From: Planctomycetaceae bacterium
Lineage (GTDB): Bacteria > Planctomycetota > Planctomycetia > Planctomycetales > Planctomycetaceae
Direction of reading: 5' to 3'
Assembly (NCBI GenBank): GCA_017795105.1
Contig: CP051247.1
Span: 2,852,001-2,916,000 of the forward strand
DNA: 64,000 nucleotides
The position numbers were made by a program, and so were the translations under genes. The stretch's first letter is position 1. Every line of letters starts with the position of its first letter. The notes beneath the pieces were generated by a model that searched no databases, was not told where the DNA came from, and was given only the letters and a program-made list of their open reading frames with translations. Positions 61,201-64,000 of this stretch are shown one piece after another.

Positions 61201-61757
61201 GTCCCACGCAGCAGCACGCTTTCACCTGCCGAAGTCTTAACCTCGCCCACGGCGGCATCGCCAAAGTTGACCGGTAGAGTCGCCCACTTCTTCGCCAGGG
61301 CTCTGCATTCATAAGTCGCGGTGATCTCGGCAACTTCTCCCTGAACGGTCCCGACATACGTCGCTTTGGAGATCACGGCCGCCGCCTCCGGATCCGTCCC
61401 CTCCTGCCCCTGCTCGGCTCGGCGTACCAGATCGAGATACTCTTCATAGGAGAGCACGACCTTGGATTTGAGCCGGTCAATGACATCGCTGAGCCGGTCG
61501 TACGGGATGTAGATGAGATGATCAACGGGCCGGGCGGGCGTTTCGCTGGCCGCTTCGGGCGACTCTGTGGCGGGAGTCTCTGCCTCGTTGGTCGAAGATG
61601 TCTCGGCCGGAGGGGTTTCTTGGGCCAGAGCGGACGGAGCCAGAATCGCTCCGGTCAGCCAGACGGCCATGAGAGAGGCCAGCAGAGGCAGGAAACGGGG
61701 CCGGGCAGACCGACCGGAACGGACGCGATTCCGGCGGCAGTTGAAGCTCGCAGACAT
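58251..61757 (-). CDS. Large secreted/membrane protein related to the giant gene (1168 aa)
   Basis: N-terminal signal peptide after a basic leader ('FLPLLASLMAVWLTGAILAPSALA'). Then a Glu/Pro/Thr-rich stretch (about 47-75) and a module entered by 'IYIPYDRLSDVI' (about 85-96), equivalent to the entries of both modules in the next gene. The later element 'LPESAQPMVVQIDGET' matches the LPE...VDG element of those modules. The C-terminus has three membrane helices (about 1060-1140) and an acidic Glu/His tail. Its single-module layout makes it the likely ancestor form of the fused partner. Stop and next start overlap by four bases, so the two are translationally coupled. Confidence 0.88.
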   Translation of the reverse strand: MSASFNCRRNRVRSGRSARPRFLPLLASLMAVWLTGAILAPSALAQETPPAETSSTNEAETPATESPEAASETPARPVDHLIYIPYDRLSDVIDRLKSKVVLSYEEYLDLVRRAEQGQEGTDPEAAAVISKATYVGTVQGEVAEITATYECRALAKKWATLPVNFGDAAVGEVKTSAGESVLLRGTGEGTYELLFPTAGEYTVTVRLLKKIKQSPSGPVLELTVPPVGITTFQLTVPKTNQKIQISPRHLEVPLPAPPEGDVSAIAVSLGAIHRITASWAPDVSDRPEMDLLTTVNNELQITVGEGLIHTSAKLNYRVLRGELDSMRIAVPKGDRILDVTSSTRLEGWTVAQEEQRQVVEIKLLAPVEGNCEIEIHTERSLSGENIPLAGISEEGAAAGIHSLDVTREQGQIALMHGEELTLVVQEQAGLVRTDLGEKSDAQLAFRYFSPRIELVVNAEPVQPILDAQFDSLIVFREQRIEVVSSLSYDITKAGLFQLQLRIPEGFELTNVECAQMAEYQLDEQSRVLTLALKERTQGNVSVVVRGYVSPPEGYLQGKTAELDNLPLLEPMGVRQEEGRIGVFTIEAIELAADEDQIRNAQSIPNSELSNYNFRDTQIRAAWKYQSRPVEIPVRTVRRPTRLTAEAATTIQVQPSGISVNAEIWFHVQYAGVDQFRIAVPREYSTQIEIETADKSSVPIQQKTPEAGDDASPWVVWLIQTQRPATGWQRYRLTYDISLQSEDAAAEDEADPAATSPRNETLLIPKALGLERPAGREIELTRSSGEIVVQTDPALSVVVQGEGAGLEPIDVRELDRLPTKGHQAFRYPFQKDEEPVQLALTVSRYDVAEVVSTVVSKMLTEFVIGNSTDVAVRSRMQVRSSQRQRLLIQLPESAQPMVVQIDGETRVLQRGEESQDEGLVNYVINVSRSKSSDEPFLLTLQYLMTGQELSESTLRGGAEFPLPQLMTGSGNAAVVQETRCVVWLPQTYVPVRAELPFERISSFRSATLSSGVQNDSYYAGQQTKWLGNAGAAMNFPTEGVPYVYTAVGSSDSLDLVYWNRDYVTALLTVLLLIVALVLLKTTWENKILVLLVAATILAAALQFVPDLVEEAVYSARYGIVVLLLAWVVHGLFQLRHCCQPSESKTEYAELDDRSLHDDEPPHPEQEEQA

Positions 61758-62086
61758 GGGTTTTCCCGTGGATGGTCAATCGCGATGCAAACGAATCCGA
61801 TCAGAACGAACCGGACTCTAATCGTTAGAGATGGCACAGCTATTGAGCACGGACTGATCGATGACGATTCAGTCAGGCTCTCTTCGTACGGCCACGATCG
61901 ACCGTCGGAGAAATCAGGCGCGGTCGCGCCTTACCCCGACAGGCGAAGTAAGGGAAGACGCGACCTGGCTTTACCATATCCTATGACGCAGGGGAAAAGG
62001 AAATTGTTTCCGTGAATTCGACGATTCACGAAAACGGTCGCAATCTGGCAGGGAGCGCCCGGGCGATGTGCATCGCTGCGATTCAG
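61758..62086. other. Intergenic region upstream of the large-protein operon
   Basis: Holds two hairpins, AGGCGCG-GT-CGCGCCT (61916-61931) and CGTGAAT-TCGACG-ATTCACG (62011-62030). The second could end transcription of the glycosyltransferase gene. No ORF in this region has family features. Confidence 0.4.
62011..62030 (-). terminator. Weak hairpin, possible glycosyltransferase terminator
   Basis: A 7-bp stem and 6-base loop about 57 bases beyond the glycosyltransferase stop. There is no strong T-tract on the minus strand (GGAAACAATTTCC follows), so termination is uncertain. Confidence 0.35.
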
Positions 62087-62959
62087 CTAAGACTGCTGCG
62101 GCTTGGCGTCCTTGCGCAGGTACCGGGGCGTGTAGATGCCGAGCCGCGCGGTCCAGTAGTTCATCATCGCTTCGAGCGTTCGCAGCCCGTAGGTGACACT
62201 GCGGCGGAAGTTGATGCTGGAAGCTTCGTCGAAGTAGCGAACCGGCACGGGAATATCGCCCAGCTTGAAGCCGAAACGAACGGTCTGTACCAGGAACTGC
62301 GTATCGAAAACGAAGTCATCGGAGTTCTTCTCGTAGGGCACCGTTTCAAGCACCTTCCGCGAGTAAGCCCGGAAGCCGCTGTGGAAATCGCCGAGGTTCT
62401 GCCCCAGGGCGATGTTCTCGAACGTCGTCAGAAAACGGTTCGCGATGTACTTATAACGAGGCATTCCGCCCGCCAGAGCCTCGGCTCGGCTGCGAATCCG
62501 GGACCCGAGAATGCAATCGCAAATCCCCAGATGAATCAGTTGAGCCGCCATTGGAATCACGCGGCTGTCGTACTGGTAGTCGGGATGGATCATCACAACA
62601 ACATCGGCATCGCGTTCCAGAGCAGCGGCGTAACAGGTCTTCTGGTTTCCCCCGTAACCTTTGTTCTGTTCGTGCTGAATGACCGTCAGTCCGAGGTCGC
62701 GGGCGATTTCGACGGTGTTATCTTTGCTGCAGTCATCGACCAGGATGACTTCCTGCACCGTACCGGGCGGAATGTCGTCCAGCGTCCGCTTGAGCGTCGT
62801 CGCCGCGTTGTAGGCCGGCATTACGGCTACAATCTTGGGGCGAGCCGCCGGTTGCTCGAGTTGTTCCTCAGGTGTCGTTTCCATGCGAGGTATCGTAGCC
62901 AGTAATTCCAGCGCTGCCGAGTGTGAGGCGGTCCGTTCTTCACAGTGAAGCTGGTTCAT
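62087..62959 (-). CDS. DPM1/DolP-mannosyltransferase-like family 2 glycosyltransferase
   Basis: 290 aa from ATG 62959; ATG 62884 is nearer the conserved domain ('METTPEEQLEQ' leader) and cannot be excluded. GT-A fold of the DPM1 group: 'IVAVMPAYNAATTLKRTLDDI', 'EVILVDDCSKDNTVEIA', 'VVVMIHPDYQYD' as the DxD region and 'GDFHSGFRAYSRKVLETV'. These enzymes make polyprenyl-phosphate sugars or transfer sugars to lipids. There is no C-terminal membrane pair, so it resembles the soluble DPM1-type. The next gene upstream is the GGDEF gene, 29 bases away at the longer start. Confidence 0.9.
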   Translation of the reverse strand: MNQLHCEERTASHSAALELLATIPRMETTPEEQLEQPAARPKIVAVMPAYNAATTLKRTLDDIPPGTVQEVILVDDCSKDNTVEIARDLGLTVIQHEQNKGYGGNQKTCYAAALERDADVVVMIHPDYQYDSRVIPMAAQLIHLGICDCILGSRIRSRAEALAGGMPRYKYIANRFLTTFENIALGQNLGDFHSGFRAYSRKVLETVPYEKNSDDFVFDTQFLVQTVRFGFKLGDIPVPVRYFDEASSINFRRSVTYGLRTLEAMMNYWTARLGIYTPRYLRKDAKPQQS

Positions 62960-62988
62960 CAGAATCGATCTCTCGGAAAGGGAAACAG

Positions 62989-64000
62989 TCAGACAGAAAT
63001 CGCCGCTTCGCGAGGATTGGTACTGGCAGCCACACGGACGGCATTTCGTCCTTCATGCTTAGCCTGATAGAGAGCATCGTCGGCGGCTTCGATCAAGGAG
63101 TCGACCGTCATTGCCTGTCGCGGGAAGCAGGCCAGACCGATACTGACACTGATCAGAATCCGCTCGCTCTGATGCAGGATCACCATGCGGCTCGTCGCGA
63201 AACGAATCGCCTCCGCGATTCGGCTGGCCCCCTGCATGCCGACTCCGGGCAGAAGAATCGCCATCTCCTCGCCGCCGTAACGGGCGACCAGCGGACAGTC
63301 GGTCGAGCGAACTTTCTGCGTCTCGCTCTCCAGCAGCCGGGAGAACTGGCGGAGGACTTCATCGCCCGCGGGGTGGCCGTAGCGATCGTTGATCGATTTG
63401 AAGTGGTCCAGGTCGAGCAGCAGCAGCGAACATTCATTCCCGTTGCGTCGGGACGTTTCGAGTTCTTTGACAATTCGCTGATCAAACGTGCGACGGTTCG
63501 CCAGTTCGGTCAGACCGTCGAGACTCGCTTTGCGTTCTACGGAAACGCGATCGACGACACGGAGAAGTGCTTCGGCTAGGAATTCGCCGGCCCAGTTCGC
63601 CAGCGACACCTGCATCCGCGTGTACACGCCCTCATCTTTCCGGGTCAGACAAAGCATTCCGATCAGCTTGCCGTTCTGGTGCAGTGGCACCGCCAGGGCG
63701 CGTCCCAGCAGATTGCTCACGCCCGCGTCTTTCAACTGCTTCGGACTCAGACAGCCCGTCACATCGTTGGCTCGGGCCCACTCGGCAATCCGCAGTTCGT
63801 GATCGCGCCACAATCCTTCGACACCAACTTGAAGTCCAGATCCCTGTCGGCAAATGGCCTGAGGACGACGTTGATTCCCGCCGGAATACAGAACGAGGGC
63901 TCCGCGATCGGCTTCAACCAGACTCGTGAGCCGTTTGACAAAGTCATCGAGCAGCCGCGTCGGCACGTCGTAGTAACGATCGGCAATCGTTCGCAGGGCG
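62989..64000 (-). CDS. GAF-GGDEF protein, probable diguanylate cyclase (5' end outside window)
   Basis: The frame stays open to the window edge, so the N-terminus is missing; the GTG at 63966 is internal. A GAF-like sensor domain (the first 150 visible residues, 'GRALAVPLHQNGKLIGMLCL') is followed by a GGDEF domain with the substrate-binding 'DGLTELANRRTF', 'LDLDHFKSINDRYGH' and the active-site loop 'RYGGEEM'. GGEEM retains activity in characterised enzymes. No RxxD inhibitory site is obvious. Probably makes cyclic di-GMP. Confidence 0.9.
   Translation of the reverse strand, partial: ALRTIADRYYDVPTRLLDDFVKRLTSLVEADRGALVLYSGGNQRRPQAICRQGSGLQVGVEGLWRDHELRIAEWARANDVTGCLSPKQLKDAGVSNLLGRALAVPLHQNGKLIGMLCLTRKDEGVYTRMQVSLANWAGEFLAEALLRVVDRVSVERKASLDGLTELANRRTFDQRIVKELETSRRNGNECSLLLLDLDHFKSINDRYGHPAGDEVLRQFSRLLESETQKVRSTDCPLVARYGGEEMAILLPGVGMQGASRIAEAIRFATSRMVILHQSERILISVSIGLACFPRQAMTVDSLIEAADDALYQAKHEGRNAVRVAASTNPREAAISV

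Noticed and set aside
50515..61757. Many long plus-strand ORFs opposite the two giant genes (for example 51289-52386 and 58275-59414)
   Set aside because: They mirror the third-position GC bias of the sense genes, lack family motifs and ribosome sites, and the sense frames are clearly coding.
1..64000. tRNA, rRNA, CRISPR array, prophage or replication origin
   Set aside because: I found no T-loop or anticodon patterns, no regularly spaced direct repeats, no phage structural or integrase genes, and no DnaA-box cluster that I could support.

Overview
The window looks like a chromosomal segment of a planctomycete, probably from the order Planctomycetales. This is inferred from protein families, not from a marker gene: long secreted beta-rich proteins, a secreted sulfatase, parallel beta-helix and PL10 pectate-lyase-type proteins, a DUF11 repeat protein, a membrane-anchored squalene/prenyltransferase-repeat protein, and a pilin-like 'LLP..Q..REAAR' motif. 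GC content is high, and intergenic DNA is full of short palindromic repeats. I saw no rRNA, tRNA, CRISPR array, prophage, insertion sequence or replication origin.

Layout. 1-6112: a TPR protein cut by the window edge, a zinc-ribbon membrane protein, a small BFD-type [2Fe-2S] protein, a secreted parallel beta-helix protein and a squalene-repeat protein. 6113-6593: two tandem palindromic repeat units. 6594-17220: nucleoside hydrolase-like gene overlapping ilvD, an FHA-GAF-SpoIIE phosphatase, PAP2 phosphatase, tmk, a STAS protein overlapping mtaB, and a dynamin-like GTPase. 17221-24665: repeats, the DUF11 protein, a zinc-finger membrane protein with a Crp-type operator upstream, a Crp/Fnr regulator, an MFS transporter and a COG0523 GTPase. 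24666-28776: a promoter/structured RNA/terminator unit, a sulfatase, then an ECF41 sigma factor divergent from a cupin-epimerase pair preceded by a matching ECF41 promoter. 28893-41197: small metabolic, acetyltransferase, kinase, protease and hypothetical genes separated by palindromic repeats, with a PL10 pectate lyase, two LamG/DUF3592-like proteins and an odd ACP-like membrane protein. 41268-44030: a compact three-gene operon of a KAS III-type condensing enzyme, a heme-oxygenase-like diiron-type protein and a protein I do not recognise. 44208-50069: PDZ protein, M48 lipoprotein peptidase, Ca2+/cation antiporter, pepA and a class I aminotransferase. 50515-61757: two translationally coupled giant genes (1168 and 2579 aa) built from three related modules. 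62087-64000: a DPM1-like glycosyltransferase and a GAF-GGDEF protein cut by the window edge.

Functional links the sequence supports: the ECF41 sigma factor and its cupin-epimerase target form a textbook regulon; the KAS III operon looks like a small fatty-acyl-derived biosynthetic unit; the Crp-family regulator, whose recognition helix is CRP-like (RET V), lies next to a TTTGTG-N8-CACAAA site; and the sulfatase, beta-helix, PL10 and LamG proteins fit degradation of algal or plant polysaccharides.

The most unusual items are the module architecture of the two giant proteins, including a fossil signal peptide inside the larger one; the ACP-like protein that appears circularly permuted and carries a membrane hairpin; the KAS III/diiron operon; the terminator-ended structured RNA ahead of the sulfatase; and several families of paired inverted palindromes, some with compensatory base changes.
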